Positions 1-8,983 of a stretch of DNA of 64,000 bases are shown piece by piece. Where the stretch lies: NCBI GenBank assembly GCA_963839925.1, contig CAWIWV010000001.1, positions 496,001-560,000 of the forward strand, in the 5' to 3' direction. Under the pieces are notes generated by a model. That model saw only the letters and a program-made list of their open reading frames with translations, did no database searches and was not told the DNA's origin. This stretch comes from Bog-756 sp963839925 (GTDB taxonomy: Bacteria > Actinomycetota > Acidimicrobiia > Acidimicrobiales > RAAP-2). The stretch's first letter is position 1; every line of letters starts with the position of its first letter. The position numbers and the translations under genes are program-made.

Positions 1-545
1 TGCTCGGGCCTCACCTGCCGGCCAACTTCTGTTCCGACGACGAGCTGCTGACGATCCGGGTCGGCACGCTCTCCAAGATGCTCGGTTCCCTGGGCGGGTT
101 CGTCGCGGCCTCCGCCGACGCCATCGATCTGCTGGTGAACCGGGCCCGCTCCTACATCTTCTCCACGGCACTCACCCCGGCGGACGCCGCTGCAGCACTC
201 GCATCACTCAGAATCCTTCGTTCCGACGAAGGCGACCAGCTGGTCGAGCGGTTGGCCCACGGGGTCGCGCGCGTGGCCGGTGCCGCGTTCGGCACCTCGG
301 GGCACGCCAGCCCGATCATCCCGATCATCGTGGGGAGCGAACGGCGAGCCCTGGCCGTGTCCGCTGCTCTGTTGGCCGACGGCATCTGGGTACCGGCCAT
401 CCGGCCTCCCACCGTTGCGCCCGGCACCAGTCGCCTCCGGGTCACCTTGTCGGCCGCTCATACCGACGGGCAGATCTCCGAACTGCTCGAAGCGCTCGAT
501 TCGCTCGGCGTGCTGCCGGAGATGTCCGGACCCGTACGTTCCTGA
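1..545 (+). CDS. bioF: 8-amino-7-oxononanoate synthase, C-terminal part
   Basis: The reading frame enters the window at base 3 and stops at 543-545; the start lies upstream of the window. It is the C-terminal portion of an alpha-oxoamine synthase (fold-type I PLP enzyme), which in the BioF branch condenses a pimeloyl thioester with alanine in biotin synthesis. The Schiff-base motif TLSKMLGSLGG is present, with the PLP lysine codon at 75-77, followed by the small C-terminal domain carrying the IRPPTVAPGTSRLRVT loop typical of this family. The related 2-amino-3-ketobutyrate CoA ligase (Kbl) is the main alternative. No other biotin gene is in view. Confidence 0.75.
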   Translation, partial: LGPHLPANFCSDDELLTIRVGTLSKMLGSLGGFVAASADAIDLLVNRARSYIFSTALTPADAAAALASLRILRSDEGDQLVERLAHGVARVAGAAFGTSGHASPIIPIIVGSERRALAVSAALLADGIWVPAIRPPTVAPGTSRLRVTLSAAHTDGQISELLEALDSLGVLPEMSGPVRS

Positions 546-635
546 CGGCGAGGGCGCCCCGGAACCCGAGCACCCGGTCTCCCGATCTTCGGTAGCCTTC
601 CTCGCGTTCGATCAGTCTCGGGGGAGTTGGTTCGA

Positions 636-2033
636 TTGACAGGGCGAAACGGGTCACCGGTAGGAAACGGATCGGCTCCGGGGGGTACTGCGGGGCTCCG
701 CTCCGGTCGGAACTACATCGTGGTCTCTGCGGACGCCCACGCCGCACCCGACGACCTCGATCAGTTCCTGTCCTACGTCGACCCGACCCACCGCGAAGAG
801 GTCGCCGCGTTCGGCGACCTCTCGGCGGTGGCGATCCCGATGTTCGGCGGCGTCGACCCCGGTGAGATCGACGACTCGGACGCGGTCCGGGCGGTCGCTG
901 CCCGCCGCCTCGCCGGCATGGGCGTGGACACCGAGGCCGCGGCCGACTGGCTGGCCAACTACGGCACCGACTGGGTGCACGCCTCCGACGCCGGTGGTCG
1001 CCGTCTCGCCACCCTCGAGGATCAGGGGATCCACGCCGAGGTGGCGTTCCCCGGCCCGGTCCTGGCGGGAGGGCTCTCGCCGGCGATGTACCTCGGTGGT
1101 CAGACCAGCAAGGGACTCGAGCTGGTGTGGCCGGCGCTCCACGCCTACAACCGTTGGCTGGTCGAATTCTGCGCTGCGGCGCCCGGTCGCCGGGCCGCCT
1201 GCCTTCCGATCGACCTCCACGACATGGACCGCGCGGTCGAGGAGATCGCCTGGGCGCGCTCGCAAGGCATCTTCGGTGGGATCATGCTTCCGGCCATGTC
1301 GGTCAAGTCGGGACTGCCCGGGTACGCCGACGACTACTACGAGCCACTGTGGAGTGCCTGCGAGGACAACGGGTTCGTCATCAATCTCCATACAGGCGCC
1401 TCGGGCACCGCGACCGATACCAAGTACCTCTACGACGAAAAGCACGGCGGGTTCCTCGGGCTCTACGAAGTGTTCGTGTTCACCAGGCGTCCGCTCTGGT
1501 TCATGATCTTCGGCGGGGTCTTCGATCGGCACCCGAACCTCAAAGTGGTGGTCACCGAAAACGGCGTGCAGTGGTTGCCGTCGTTGATCCGGGACATGGA
1601 GTCCTTCTTCGACACCCACGGCGGAGCACCGGTCCGCTCGTATCTCAAGCTTCGCCCGGCCGAGTACTTCGACCGGCACGTCTTCCTCGGCGGCTCGTTG
1701 ATGAAACGCTACGAGGCGGAGATGCGCGACGAGATCGGTGTCGACCGACTGATGTGGGGTGCCGACTACCCGCACCTCGAAGGCGCGGCTCCGGTCCATC
1801 GGTTGATCCTGCGCCAGGTGTTCGGCGGCATGCCGGAGGAGGACATCCGCCGGATGGTCGGCCTCAACGCCGTCGACGTCTTCGGATTCGATGCCGACCT
1901 GCTGCAGGGAGTCGCCGACCGGGTCGGCCCGACGGTCGAGGACCTCGCGACCACCGTCTCGTTGGACGACATCCCCAAGTCCTTCAGCTGGAGTCTCGCC
2001 CGCCCGGTGCCGCTCGTCTCGGACCGGAACTGA
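636..2033 (+). CDS. Amidohydrolase family 2 (PF04909-type) metal-dependent hydrolase
   Basis: A 465-residue TIM-barrel amidohydrolase. Metal-site signatures are visible: SADAHAAP near the N-terminus, INLHTG in the middle, NLKVVVTENG, and a C-terminal WGADYPHLEG aspartate/histidine motif. Relatives are decarboxylases or hydrolases of small aromatic or carboxylated compounds, so the substrate cannot be named. Two in-frame TTG codons lie at 627 and 636; 636 is preferred because GGGGGA at 620-625 is then about ten bases upstream, whereas it would sit almost on top of 627. The 3' end overlaps the convergent GH3 gene by 50 bases. Confidence 0.85.
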   Translation: MTGRNGSPVGNGSAPGGTAGLRSGRNYIVVSADAHAAPDDLDQFLSYVDPTHREEVAAFGDLSAVAIPMFGGVDPGEIDDSDAVRAVAARRLAGMGVDTEAAADWLANYGTDWVHASDAGGRRLATLEDQGIHAEVAFPGPVLAGGLSPAMYLGGQTSKGLELVWPALHAYNRWLVEFCAAAPGRRAACLPIDLHDMDRAVEEIAWARSQGIFGGIMLPAMSVKSGLPGYADDYYEPLWSACEDNGFVINLHTGASGTATDTKYLYDEKHGGFLGLYEVFVFTRRPLWFMIFGGVFDRHPNLKVVVTENGVQWLPSLIRDMESFFDTHGGAPVRSYLKLRPAEYFDRHVFLGGSLMKRYEAEMRDEIGVDRLMWGADYPHLEGAAPVHRLILRQVFGGMPEEDIRRMVGLNAVDVFGFDADLLQGVADRVGPTVEDLATTVSLDDIPKSFSWSLARPVPLVSDRN

Positions 2034-4207
2034 CGGCTACCCGCTGACGACCACCCCAGCCGAGATCCCCGGATCCGGTCGCGTTCCGGGCGACCCGCAC
2101 CTCGTAGGTGCCCGGACGGACCACCATGGTGTGGGTGTCGGTTTCTCGTTCCGCCAGCACGTGCAACCCCACGGCGAGCTCGAGGGTCGCGAGATCGCCC
2201 GGTGCCACGTCGAACTTCTCGAAGCCGACCAGGCGGGCCGGACGGCCGGACCCTTCGCGGTGCGCATAGACCTGGAGGACGTCGGACCCCGCGCGCACAC
2301 CGGTGTTCCGTACCGACCCGCTGACCCGGATCGTCCCACCGTCGAGCTCGACCGCCGCCTGCTCGAGGGCGAACGTCGTGTAGCCCAGACCGAACCCGAA
2401 CGGGTAGGCAGGCGTCGTCCCTTGGCGGTCGAGGTGCCAGTACCCGTGCCATCGGTCGTAGGTGAACGCTTCGGCATCGGCATCGAACGGAGGCAGGTCG
2501 GACGCCTGCTGCGGCACCGAGAAGGGCAACCGACCCGAGGGGTCGACCGCTCCGGAGAGCACGTCGGCCACGCCGTGTCCGCCTTCCATCCCCGAGTACC
2601 ACGACTGGACGATCGCGGGGACCGAGCTGTCCCATTCTGAGACGATGACCGCGCTTCCGGCGACGATCACGACCACGCAGCGCGGGTTGGCTGCTGCCAC
2701 CGCCCGGATGAGCGCCACGTCGCGGTCGTGGAGGTGGAGCGACCTCCGGTCGCCACCCATCGAGAACCCCGCGGTCGGGACGCTGGCCTCCACGTGGTCG
2801 GGGGGTTGGATCAGACGTTCGTCGGCGATCGACCGGGTGAAGCCGCTCGACGAGCGTCGGATCGTCCTCGGAGGGGAAGAGGTGCCCGAGGGCGGCCATC
2901 GTCGACTCGCCCATGTACTCGCCCTCGTCCTCTTTGGTATAGCCGACCACCAGGACCGCAACGCTCGCGGATGCGGCAAGCGCTGCGGCGCGCTCGGGTT
3001 CGTCTCCGTTGTCGAGGTGGAAGACGGCTTCCGGCAGGGCGGCGCGCAATCCCTCTGCCATCGTGACGACCTCTGGAGCCCACACGTCGCTCGACCCGCC
3101 GTCCCCGAGGTTGACCGCATCGGCGAGCGCTCCGATCACCGCGACCTTCTCGCCCGGACCGACTTCCAGCGGGAGCACCGGGGATCCGTCCACCGGTTGG
3201 TTGCGGAGGAGGACGACCGACTTGGCCGCCGCCTCCCTGGCCAGCGCTCGGTGCGACGGGTTGGCGAGCACGTCTCGACCTGGGGTCGGCTTGCTCAGAA
3301 CCTCGGCGAAGCGGAGCCGGGTGGCGATCACCCGCTCCACCGCGGTGTCGACCTCCGACCACGAGGCCGCACCCGCGTCGAGGTCGTCGACGAGGTGGCT
3401 GGCCCTCACCATCCGGTACGGCATCTCGACGTCGAGGCCACCGTGCAGCGAACGGCCCGCATCGCGGATCCCGAAGATCCAGTCGCTGATCACGAAGCCC
3501 GAGAATCCCCACTCGTCCCGGAGCACGTCGGTGAGCAGTGCGCGGTTCTGCCCGCACCACTCACCGTTCACGCTGTTGTACGCGCTCATCACCGACGCGA
3601 CCCCTTCGTCGACGACACGGCGGAAGTGCGGGAGAAAGACCTCGTGCAATGCGATCTCGTCCACGGTGACGTCGACCGAGAAACGAGCGTTCTCCATCGA
3701 GTTGCAGGCGAGATGCTTCACACAGGCCATCGCGTGCTTTTGAATCCCCCTGGTGAGTGCGGCACCCATCTCACCGACGTGGTGGGGGTCCTCGCCGTAG
3801 GTCTCTTGTGCTCTTCCCCAGGCGGGGTGACGCAGCAGGTTCACGCACACCCCTCCGTAGAGGTCGGCGCCGACCGCGCGCAGCTCCGTGCCGATCGCCT
3901 CGCCGATCCGCTCCTCGAGATCGGTGTCCCAGCTGGCACCGCGGGCCATGCTGACCGGGAAGCAGGTCGCCCGGTCGACCACCACCCCGCGTGGGCCGTC
4001 GGAGAACGCGAAGCCCGGGAGCCCGAGGCGCTCGACCGCAGCCGCCCGGAACGGGCTCTTGTGGTAGCCGGACTCGGCCAGGTAGCTCAGTCCGGCCCAG
4101 AAGGGAGCGTCACCGTCGAGGCACCACAGCTTTTCCTCTGGGGTCATCTCCGCCACGATGGCCCGGGCCCTCCGGCTGGATTCGTCCCCCGCGGCCTCTG
4201 TCGTCAA
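1984..4207 (-). pseudogene. Glycoside hydrolase family 3 beta-glucosidase, split by a +1 frameshift
   Basis: The N-terminal part (from TTG 4207) carries the GH3 catalytic domain: PGFAFSDGPRG, KHLACNSMENAR, MSAYNSVNGEWCGQN and the nucleophile motif GFVISDW. The C-terminal part continues in the next frame with the second domain and a fibronectin-III-like domain (FGFGLGYTTF, GTYEVRV). The frames join at 2840-2841: removing one A of the AA pair restores VERL-TRSIADERL. The repaired protein would be about 740 residues, normal for a GH3 Fn3 enzyme. TTG 4207 is chosen because AGGGAGG lies four bases upstream. The XRE regulator is 28 bases upstream on the same strand, suggesting a regulated glucoside-use unit. 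A sequencing insertion is as likely as a true lesion. Confidence 0.85.
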
Positions 4208-4211
4208 GGAG

Positions 4212-4232
4212 CCTCCCTGGTCAAGAGGGAGG
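4212..4232 (-). promoter_or_regulatory. Hairpin sequestering the GH3 Shine-Dalgarno
   Basis: On the minus strand CCTCCCT and AGGGAGG form a perfect 7-bp stem with a 7-base loop. The AGGGAGG arm is also the ribosome binding site of the GH3 gene, which starts four bases later at TTG 4207. Folding would hide the site; there is no T-tract, so a terminator is less likely. Confidence 0.4.
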
Positions 4233-4235
4233 ACT

Positions 4236-5234
4236 CTACTCGTCGAGGTAGCCCGCGTTCACTCCGCCGTGCTTGTCGGGGAGCGATTCGATGAGTCGGC
4301 TGACTGCGGAGTACTCCCCGGCGTCCCACGCTTCGGCGATCGTCTGGTCGTGCAGTTCGGCGTGGCGGGTGAAGTTCCACCATCTGGTGACATCGCTGTC
4401 GTTGTAGCCCTTGTTGGCGAGCACGATGTTCAGTCGTGTCGCCTCCCAGGTGGCCTCGTCGGGGCTCAGTTCACCGGGCCGCAGCGAGGCGAGGTCCCGA
4501 TGCTCCGGATTGCGACCCATCTCGTGGGCGATCTCCCGATCGAGATCGCGGGAGACATGGCCCCTGATCGTCTTCAACGAACCTCCGGTCAAGGCGTGCC
4601 GGTCGGTCACCCGACGCTCGCGCTCCGCGTCGAGACTTCTCGACCACAACTGTTGGGCGGTCGCGTCGACGTCGCTGGCGGTGACGCGCAACCGCAGTCG
4701 ACGCTCGATGCGCTCGGCGGCCTTCTGGGGTGCCTGGGCAACCGGCTCGACGGGCACTCGTCGGTCGCCCCGGCGGGACTCGCCCCCTTCGTCTGTGACC
4801 CGTCGCTCGAGCGGACCGCGGCGCCGTTCGGTCGTCTCCTCAGGTGCAGGTGGTTCGGCGACCGGTGGCCGGGTGGTCCTGACCGAGGGGGCGGCATAGC
4901 TCTCGGGGGCGAAGATGTCACCGGCGGTCCCTGCGATCGCAGCGCCCAGATAGGCGGCGGTCCACTCGCTCTCGCCGACGGCGATGCTCGCGGAGCCGGT
5001 GGCGGTGAGGCGGGCGAGCGGGACATCCAGGCATGCGGCGACCACGATCGCTTCGGTGAAGCCGAGCCGGCGGTTGGTGGTCTCCACCTGAGCCACCGTC
5101 TCCCGGGTCCAGGCGACGCCCCGCAGCAGCATCTCGTCCGCCAGACCCTGCTGGGTGAGGTTGGCCTTGGAACGGAGTGCGGCCACGTTGCGGCGGACGA
5201 TGTCCTCGATCCCCTTGGTCGCCTCACCGTTCAT
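4236..5234 (-). CDS. XRE-family helix-turn-helix regulator with unknown C-terminal half
   Basis: A 332-residue protein. Residues of roughly 12-75 form an XRE/Cro HTH: RRNVAALRSKANLTQQGLA followed by TRETVAQVETTNRRLG and LDVPLARL. A Pro/Glu/Arg-rich linker (about 120-190) leads to a C-terminal region rich in charged residues that I do not recognise (RHALTGGSLKTIRGHVSRDL, NFTRHAELHDQTIAEAWDAG). It lies directly upstream of the GH3 gene on the same strand and probably controls it or itself. A -10-like TAGAGT ends six bases before the ATG with no Shine-Dalgarno, so the message is probably leaderless. A perfect 12-bp palindrome, CCTCCATGGAGG at 5364-5375, lies further upstream and could be an operator. 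Confidence 0.75.
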   Translation of the reverse strand: MNGEATKGIEDIVRRNVAALRSKANLTQQGLADEMLLRGVAWTRETVAQVETTNRRLGFTEAIVVAACLDVPLARLTATGSASIAVGESEWTAAYLGAAIAGTAGDIFAPESYAAPSVRTTRPPVAEPPAPEETTERRRGPLERRVTDEGGESRRGDRRVPVEPVAQAPQKAAERIERRLRLRVTASDVDATAQQLWSRSLDAERERRVTDRHALTGGSLKTIRGHVSRDLDREIAHEMGRNPEHRDLASLRPGELSPDEATWEATRLNIVLANKGYNDSDVTRWWNFTRHAELHDQTIAEAWDAGEYSAVSRLIESLPDKHGGVNAGYLDE

Positions 5235-5240
5235 AGGGCC

Positions 5241-5246
5241 ACTCTA
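5241..5246 (-). promoter_or_regulatory. -10 element (TAGAGT) of leaderless XRE gene
   Basis: TAGAGT on the minus strand is separated by six bases from the ATG at 5234. No ribosome binding site lies between them. Confidence 0.45.
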
Positions 5247-5501
5247 CTCCCGCCTGTAAGAAAATTGAACATCCACTTTCGGGGCATCGAAGGACGGATC
5301 CGCCTGTGAGCAGGGATTTCTCCGAGGTCGACGCCGCGGATGCTGATGAGAGTTTGAACACTCCCTCCATGGAGGCCCGTTTGGGCAGGTCAAACCTGGT
5401 GCCGCTGCGCTCCCCATCATCCCCCCGCGGCGGCTCGAACGGGCGGACCCACGTGGTGATCACCGGGTGATCGGGACCTGCGAGATCTCCTGAGGAACCG
5501 A

Positions 5502-5840
5502 GTGGCCCAATTCCTGCTTCAGCTACGACCTGGTGCTACCGATCATCCCCTTGTAGCAGTCGGAGCAAAAGGGGCAGAAACAACTGTGACGATCGACCCA
5601 TTTCAGGTACGGAGATTGAGCGAGTGGTCGGAGACCGAGTTCGATCTCGATGAGCTTGATGACCTGGTGTTGCCGGAGCGGCCTCAGTGGCATCGCTGTG
5701 GCGCCGTGCACTGCATCGAAGAAGGCCCGTGGATCGGCACACTGGTGTGCTGTATCAGGCGGAGCGGCCACGACGATGCGCACTCCATGTCGCTCGGCGA
5801 CGCGGGTGCACCGGACTTCTGGAACGAATCCTGGCTGTAG
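5502..5840 (+). CDS. Hypothetical protein, 112 aa
   Basis: GTG start with GAGGA five bases upstream. The acidic protein has no signal peptide. Its C-terminal half contains CGAVHC, then GTLVCCIRRSGHDDAHS, a cluster of four cysteines and several histidines that could bind metal. I do not recognise the family. It stands alone between the XRE promoter region and the small zinc-ribbon gene; the 200-base gaps on either side hold nothing identifiable. Confidence 0.5.
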   Translation: MAQFLLQLRPGATDHPLVAVGAKGAETTVTIDPFQVRRLSEWSETEFDLDELDDLVLPERPQWHRCGAVHCIEEGPWIGTLVCCIRRSGHDDAHSMSLGDAGAPDFWNESWL

Positions 5841-6048
5841 CGGGTGACGCGTTCTACCGCCTCGTTATTCCTACGCGTTCACCATTACAGCTCATGCCTT
5901 TTCCTGCCGAAGAACCCCGTGGTTGCGTGTTTCGCAGTTCTGTAGTTCGCAGTCCGTTTTGAGGCATTCGATGGCAAAGAGGTGTTGCAGCGCTCTCGGT
6001 GACGCGAGGACGTTGCAGGACTCTCGATGAAGAAGGGGAAGACACGAC

Positions 6049-6321
6049 ATGGTGGAACGACGACCGGTCGAGGATGGATCGTTTCTGGCTGACGGCTTGT
6101 CGGGCAGCCTCCCTCCCGAGGTCTTCGAAGTCGGGCGGGTCTGTATTGCTCCAGATTGCAACGTGAAGCTCTCGAGGTACAACAGCACCGACTGGTGCGC
6201 GCTGCACGAGTGTCCGGGTTCGACCAACCGGCCCTACGACACCTCGACCAGGCAGCGCGGCCGCCGGCGCCGGTCGTCGAAGCGGCGGGTGACCAAGGCA
6301 ACGAGGCAGACCGCCGCGTAA
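6049..6321 (+). CDS. Small Cys/His zinc-binding-type protein with basic tail
   Basis: A 90-residue protein preceded by the purine-rich site GAAGGGGAAG. The middle holds CIAPDCNVKLSRYN then DWCALHE, i.e. C-x4-C-x11-C-x2-H, a pattern seen in short actinobacterial zinc-binding proteins. The last 25 residues are almost all Arg, Lys, Ser and Thr, suggesting nucleic-acid contact. No partner gene is evident. The function is unknown; the C-x4-C-x11-C-x2-H spacing is directly visible, whereas metal binding is inferred. Confidence 0.65.
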   Translation: MVERRPVEDGSFLADGLSGSLPPEVFEVGRVCIAPDCNVKLSRYNSTDWCALHECPGSTNRPYDTSTRQRGRRRRSSKRRVTKATRQTAA

Positions 6322-6473
6322 TCGGTCGGCAGGTCCGGTCGTGCAGGCCGGGCACACTCGGACGGATCGGAACGAGCAGGTCTGCCGAGGTTGGTCTCAG
6401 CTCGCCCGCCCTCACTACACTTCGGGCCGACCTGAGGACGACGTGAACGACCAGAGCACACAGGGGCACTGAG

Positions 6474-7370
6474 GTGGTCTTCGATCCCAACTCGGCAGCC
6501 CGCCGTCTTCTCGGCGACCTCGACATGCGGGCGGAGGTGGTGTCCGAGTCGAGCGCCAGGGTTCGCATTCCGGTCACGCCGCTGATCACCGGGCCTGACC
6601 AGGGTGTCCGTGCCGGGGTGCTCGCCATTCTGGTGGACGTGGTGGCCGGTTCTGCTGTGCTCCGGTCACTGGTTCCCGACTGGATGGCGACGGCGGATCT
6701 CACCTTGCAGGTGGTGCGACCTGCAGTTGGTCCCTACGTGGAGGCGCGGGCGAACCTGCTGCGGCGAGGGCGGACCACCTTGGTCGTCGAGGTCCTCGTC
6801 TTCGATGTCGACGACGACTGGGTCGTTCCGGGCGGACCCATCGACTCGGGCGAACCCGGGCCGTTGGTCGCGTGGGCGACACTGACCTTCGCGGTGCTCC
6901 CGAGTAACGGTCGACCGGTGCCGGACGCGGTCTTCTCTGAACTGCCGCACGAGTGGGCACTGAGCGGGCCGGGGCTGGACGGGCCGATCGACCAAGTCCT
7001 CGGCATCTCGGTCGACGATGCGGCTGCCGGCCTCATCTCGTTGCCGGTCCACGAGTACCTCCACAACTCGTTCGGAGCGGTGCAGGGCGGCGTGATGGCC
7101 ATGCTCGGAGAGGTGGCCGCTGCCGAGATGCTGCGGTCCGCCGACCCCGAAGGACGCGTCCCCGTCGTGACCGGTCTGCAGGTCACCTACCTCGCGCTCG
7201 GACGGGTCGGGCCGATCGTGACTCGTACGACGCTCCTCGACGATGGCACCGGCCCCTTCGGCGGGAACGCGGTGGTGGAGCTCATCGACGAGGGAGCCGG
7301 TGAACGCCTGACCACGGTGATCAACGTGCGCGCCGCACCCTCGCGGATCACGTCGGAGTTGTCCCGATGA
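6474..7370 (+). CDS. Double-hotdog PaaI/thioesterase-superfamily protein
   Basis: A 298-residue protein with two hotdog-like halves. The second half shows the thioesterase pattern NSFGAVQGGVMAMLGEVAAA; the first half has a weaker version, TGPDQGVRAGVLAILVDVVA. Acyl-CoA thioesterases of this superfamily hydrolyse CoA thioesters in the cytoplasm. AGGGG seven bases upstream supports the GTG start. The stop overlaps the start of the next, paralogous gene by four bases, so the two are translationally coupled and may form one heteromeric enzyme. Confidence 0.75.
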   Translation: MVFDPNSAARRLLGDLDMRAEVVSESSARVRIPVTPLITGPDQGVRAGVLAILVDVVAGSAVLRSLVPDWMATADLTLQVVRPAVGPYVEARANLLRRGRTTLVVEVLVFDVDDDWVVPGGPIDSGEPGPLVAWATLTFAVLPSNGRPVPDAVFSELPHEWALSGPGLDGPIDQVLGISVDDAAAGLISLPVHEYLHNSFGAVQGGVMAMLGEVAAAEMLRSADPEGRVPVVTGLQVTYLALGRVGPIVTRTTLLDDGTGPFGGNAVVELIDEGAGERLTTVINVRAAPSRITSELSR

Positions 7371-8221
7371 GTGATCGACCCACGGAGGCCGAGCCGGACC
7401 GTCGCAGGGTGGTCGGCAACTACCTCCGGCTCCAACAGCTGGAGCAGCCGCCTCCGCCCGGTGCGGAGCAGTACTCCGAGATGCACGGGCGGATCCCGGT
7501 CGACGAGCACCAGCGGGGTCCGGGCGGTGGACTCCGGACCGGCGCGCTCCTGACCGCGATCGATTCGGTCGGCGGCCTGTTGGCCGGGCTCTCGGTGCAC
7601 CCCCAGTGGATCGTGACCACCTCGATCATGTCGACGATCGCCGAACTGTCCCATCAGGGTCCACTCGGAATCCACGCGAAGATCCTCCGGCGTGGGCGCA
7701 ACGCGGTGGTCGTCGCGCTCGAGGTCTTCGACGAAGGGGCCGACGACGCGCGGGTCGCTGCGGCGACGATGACCAGCGCGGTGCTCGACCCCGGCGCAGA
7801 GATGGATCTCCGATTCGACCGGCCGGTCAGGACCCCGATGACCCCGCCCGACCCCAACCCGCTGCCTCCGGAGGAGTTCTTCTGTATCGAGCCCGGGGAG
7901 GGGCCGGTCACCCGGCTGGACCTGCGTAGTCGACTGCGCAATCCGTGGGGAATCCTTCACGGCGGCGCGGTGGCCACGCTTGCCGACGTTGCTGCGTGCA
8001 GGGCGGTCAGGGCGCAGGGTGGTCCCGATCGGAGAACCCTGGCGGCATCGGACACCGTCCTGCACTATCTGCGCCCGGCGAAGGTCGGTCCGGTGGAGGC
8101 CAGGTGCAGGGTGTTGTCGGACAACGGCGAACGCGCGGTGGTCCGGGTTGCCATCCACGACGTCGGCGCGGACGACCGGATGACCACCATGGGCACGGTG
8201 GCTGTGGTCGCGGTGCACTGA
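7367..8221 (+). CDS. Second PaaI/thioesterase-superfamily protein
   Basis: A 284-residue paralogue of the preceding gene, overlapping it by ATGA. The C-terminal hotdog carries NPWGILHGGAVATLADVAAC, the classic HGG thioesterase motif; the N-terminal half has GLRTGALLTAIDSVGGLLAG with the catalytic region changed. The arrangement of two tandem double-hotdog proteins suggests a heterodimer acting on acyl-CoA substrates. The window carries other lipid catabolism genes, but none next to this pair to indicate which acyl group is used. Confidence 0.75.
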   Translation: MSDRPTEAEPDRRRVVGNYLRLQQLEQPPPPGAEQYSEMHGRIPVDEHQRGPGGGLRTGALLTAIDSVGGLLAGLSVHPQWIVTTSIMSTIAELSHQGPLGIHAKILRRGRNAVVVALEVFDEGADDARVAAATMTSAVLDPGAEMDLRFDRPVRTPMTPPDPNPLPPEEFFCIEPGEGPVTRLDLRSRLRNPWGILHGGAVATLADVAACRAVRAQGGPDRRTLAASDTVLHYLRPAKVGPVEARCRVLSDNGERAVVRVAIHDVGADDRMTTMGTVAVVAVH

Positions 8222-8361
8222 CCGGGTCGGTACCGGGCCGGCGCAGTGCAAGATGCAGCGCACGGTGCCGAGCGACAGTCCGCGACGAGGGACTGACCTG
8301 GTCCTAGGGTTGTTTCCCGAACGGCGCCCGTTGGGAGCGCCGGGGGGAGACGGAGGTTGTC

Positions 8362-8952
8362 ATGGTGGGACCAGGGGGACCGAGCAGCGCCGCGGAGGAG
8401 CAGGATCTTCTCCGAATCATCGGAAAGTCGTGGGGGTGGGTGCTGTTCTTCGGCATCGTCACCCTGGCCCTTGGGGTGTTGGTCGTGATCCGGCCCAAGG
8501 ACACCATCTATGCCGTCGCGATCCTGCTCGGGATCTGGCTGTTCGTCGCCGGCCTGTTCCGGATCGTCACGGCCATTGCGGACCACGAGGACAGCGGAGG
8601 AGTCCGATGGTTACAGGCGTTCTTCGGCCTCCTTGCAGTGATCATCGGGATCCTCTTCCTCCGCCACACCGACCAGACCGTGACGACACTCGCCTTTTTG
8701 ATCGGACTGTTCTGGGTGGTCGGCGGGATCATCGAGTTCGTCAGTGCGTATTCGGACCGCGGGACCGGGGCGCGAGGTTGGAAGATCGCGAGTGGAGTGC
8801 TGGCGTTCGCCGCCGGAATCGTGACCCTGGTCTGGCCCCATCTGACCTTGGCCGCGTTCGCGGTGATCATGGGCATCTGGTTGATCATCTACAGCCTGTT
8901 GCTGATCGCGATCTCCTTCCAGCTGCGCGGGCTCGCCAAGGCAGCCGTCTGA
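8362..8952 (+). CDS. HdeD/DUF308 family membrane protein
   Basis: A 196-residue integral membrane protein with six predicted helices in three similar pairs, the DUF308 (HdeD-like) arrangement. Characteristic segments are WGWVLFFGIVTLALGVLVVI and GLFWVVGGIIEFVSAY. In Escherichia coli HdeD is linked to acid resistance, but most homologues are uncharacterised. GGAGG six bases upstream supports the ATG start. It converges on the DUF4328 gene, with a perfect hairpin between them. Confidence 0.8.
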   Translation: MVGPGGPSSAAEEQDLLRIIGKSWGWVLFFGIVTLALGVLVVIRPKDTIYAVAILLGIWLFVAGLFRIVTAIADHEDSGGVRWLQAFFGLLAVIIGILFLRHTDQTVTTLAFLIGLFWVVGGIIEFVSAYSDRGTGARGWKIASGVLAFAAGIVTLVWPHLTLAAFAVIMGIWLIIYSLLLIAISFQLRGLAKAAV

Positions 8953-8957
8953 ATCGG

Positions 8958-8977
8958 CGCGGCGAGTCGTCGCCGCG
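8958..8977. terminator. GC-rich hairpin between convergent genes
   Basis: CGCGGCGA and TCGCCGCG form a perfect 8-bp stem closed by GTCG. It sits six bases after the DUF308 stop and six before the DUF4328 stop, so it could end transcription from both sides. There is no T-tract. Confidence 0.5.
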
Positions 8978-8983
8978 GTCGAC

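Noticed and set aside
1766..1983. Continuation of the GH3 N-terminal frame beyond the frameshift to 1766.
   Set aside because: Past 2840 the sequence is Arg/Pro-rich shadow translation; homology continues in the other frame.
5224..5463. A 79-residue minus-strand frame upstream of the XRE gene.
   Set aside because: It overlaps the XRE start and its promoter, has no ribosome site and an unremarkable composition.
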